Positions 62,757 to 64,000 of a stretch of DNA of 64,000 nucleotides are shown here, in pieces. The translations under genes and the position numbers were made by a program. This stretch comes from Natrinema gelatinilyticum (GTDB lineage: Archaea > Halobacteriota > Halobacteria > Halobacteriales > Natrialbaceae): positions 434,001 through 498,000 of the forward strand of contig NZ_CP100757.1 of the NCBI RefSeq assembly GCF_024266705.1, read 5' to 3'. Below the pieces are notes generated by a model. That model was not told where the DNA came from. It searched no databases and saw nothing but the letters and a program-made list of their open reading frames with translations. The stretch's first letter is position 1, and each line of letters begins with the position of its first letter.

Positions 62757-63799
62757 TACAGTATCCGTTAGAACTGTTTACTCAAAATACGTTGCTGAAT
62801 GGAGTGGATCATCTCGACTGGATTTCCGTCGAGGACTTGTAAGATGCGCTCGACAAGGTAGAAGGAGAGAAGCCGACACAACGGCTCTTTGTGGTAATAG
62901 CGTACAAAAATGGCGTCACGCAGACTGAACTCGCCGAGTGGTACGATGTGCAGCGACGGAGGATCTATCGCTGGCTCGAGCGACGCAACACTGACGAGGC
63001 GCTTGAGCCAGGCCGTTACTGATGTACATCGATCTGGAAGAAAGCGAAAGCTCTTAGAAAAAGAGTAATACGAGTTCGAAGACGATGTCCACGAATTACC
63101 CATAGAAGTGGGGATTGACGCGCCGGCACTTGCCCAGCACTATCTCGATGAGCGGTATGATGTCGAGTACTCGATTCTGAGCTGTTGGCGGTTGCGCAAC
63201 GACCGAAATTGAGCTATCAAAACCCCGCCGTACAGCCGCTGAATCTGACGCTTACGAACACGAAACGTTCTGTGACGAACTCACAAAAAGTGGTGGAAGA
63301 TGAGCGATACAGTAGTATGTCTCAATCAAATCAAGAAATCCGTCCAGGTCGAGCTGCGTGCCGCTTGGTTTCCGCATGGCACGTGACTGTCAGTCGAATT
63401 CTCCGGCAAACGCGATTGGACGTGTCTCTTGGGCGTGATCACCGAAGACAGCGATCGCGTTTTCTCTCGGTTCAGAGTGTACGTTACTGCCTCCAACGCA
63501 ATAAATATAATTTTTATTATGGAAATAGTTCGAATATAATCTGATTATCGTGCTGGATGGAGCGCCGTCTTTTAATGCATCGGCTGTCACGGGCTGCCAG
63601 GTCCGTGACGTCTTCGCATTCGTCACGATACCGGCATATTCACCTGAACTAAGTTCGGCCGAGGAGTGCTGAAGACAAGCCAATCGGCACCTAACAATCG
63701 ATTCTTCGACCCTTTCCTGAACTCACAGCAGCAATCGATACCGCTCTTGATCAACTCTTCATACCAAAAGTGAGCAATTATTTCTAATGTTTACAGTAT
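62757..63799 (+). mobile_element. IS630-type element relic
   Basis: About 1.04 kb. Imperfect inverted ends are seen: TACAGTATCCGTTAGAA near 62757-62773 against the complement of TTCTAATGTTTACAGTA at 63783-63799 (about 12 of 17 bases agree). Inside lies one decayed transposase. It is too damaged to move on its own. Boundaries are approximate. Confidence 0.5.
62804..63787 (+). pseudogene. IS630-family transposase, many frameshifts
   Basis: Pieces in all three plus frames follow the order of a haloarchaeal IS630 transposase. Around 62850-63015 lies GEKPTQRLFVVIAYKNGVTQ then TELAEWYDVQRRRIYRWLER (helix-turn-helix). Around 63195 lies PKLSYQNP, near 63550 the catalytic VLDGAPSFNASAVT, and near 63630 IPAYSPELSSAEEC; the end is IPKVSNYF before the stop at 63785-63787. 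An early TAA at 62840-62842 and at least three frameshifts show long inactivity. Confidence 0.75.
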
Positions 63800-64000
63800 T
63801 ACAGCAAGAGTGCCCGGAGCTTGCCCACGTGGTACTTCACGGTAGCTACTGGGAAGGCATAATGAGTCGAACGTATCAGCAGAGGAATTCGAGTGCGAAA
63901 GTGGGGCGGGTAGATTGGTAGCGGATCAGCCAATAGGCACACGTGTACTTGTGCCACGTAAATCGGGTGTATCGTAGTGGTGCTTGTGAACTTGTGTCAT
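63800..64000. other. right window edge, nothing recognised
   Basis: About 200 bases after the IS630 relic with no ORF of convincing composition. It may continue into a gene outside the window. Confidence 0.3.

Noticed and set aside
1..64000. tRNA, rRNA or CRISPR array
   Set aside because: No tRNA-like fold, conserved rRNA segment or regularly spaced repeat was found by reading; a dedicated RNA search was not possible.

Overview
The window comes from a halophilic archaeon (class Halobacteria). The predicted proteins are strongly acidic. Most genes have a TATA-like box 25-30 bases before an ATG, as expected for leaderless archaeal transcripts. The window also holds lineage markers: an archaea-specific SMC-related protein, RdfA-like proteins, a HalOD1-type domain, F420-type flavin enzymes and haloarchaeal insertion sequences. 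No rRNA, tRNA or CRISPR array was seen. The genus cannot be told from the sequence.

Left part (1-9.1 kb): an acetoin-dehydrogenase-type 2-oxoacid complex is spread over several transcription units. These are E3 (cut by the window edge), E2 with a lipoyl domain and two tandem E1/E3-binding domains, and acoA-acoB-acoX (E1 alpha, E1 beta and an NAD-kinase-like protein). A truncated butanediol dehydrogenase lies next to them, with an esterase and an atypical Nramp-like transporter between. A lipoate ligase at 14.8 kb could serve this complex.

Thiamine region (9.9-13.5 kb): two TenA-type genes, a sodium:solute symporter and a 40-residue membrane protein form a tightly overlapping operon. A remnant of a ThiR-like regulator is divergent from it, and a perfect palindrome sits in the shared promoter. 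Degenerate ORFs follow, then a HalOD1 protein, lipoate ligase and an IclR regulator.

RdfA/SMC-like locus (16.5-21.5 kb): an SMC-like gene with a zinc-hook CxxC lies between two RdfA-like genes in inverted orientation. One of these is interrupted by two in-frame TGA codons. Three related palindromes (AATAACAAG / TTGTTATT) lie around the copies.

Catabolic island (21.5-60.6 kb): after an IclR regulator come an acetophenone/acetone-carboxylase-like unit (HyuA, HyuB, small zinc protein), two LvaA/ACAD10-like phosphotransferases, a MaoC hydratase, three AMP-forming ligases or ligase-like proteins, two hotdog thioesterases, and two thiolase-like proteins without the usual nucleophile plus a DUF35 protein. 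There are also an intact thiolase overlapping a KAS-III/DUF35 fusion, biotin-dependent carboxylase subunits 18 kb apart, an SDR, an enoyl-CoA hydratase, two acyl-CoA dehydrogenases, two luciferase-like (probably F420) oxidoreductases, an amidohydrolase, and two copies of an unassigned 330-residue protein. The set fits CoA-dependent breakdown of a ketone or hydroxy acid, perhaps with a ring or branched skeleton. The substrate cannot be read from the sequence.

The island is decorated with decay: a complete 1.06-kb IS with a frameshifted transposase sits in the 5' end of a thioesterase gene, a cofH fragment has lost a cluster cysteine, and there is a possible IS605-type relic. The right end (60.6-64 kb) is a graveyard with an IclR fragment and an IS630-type relic.
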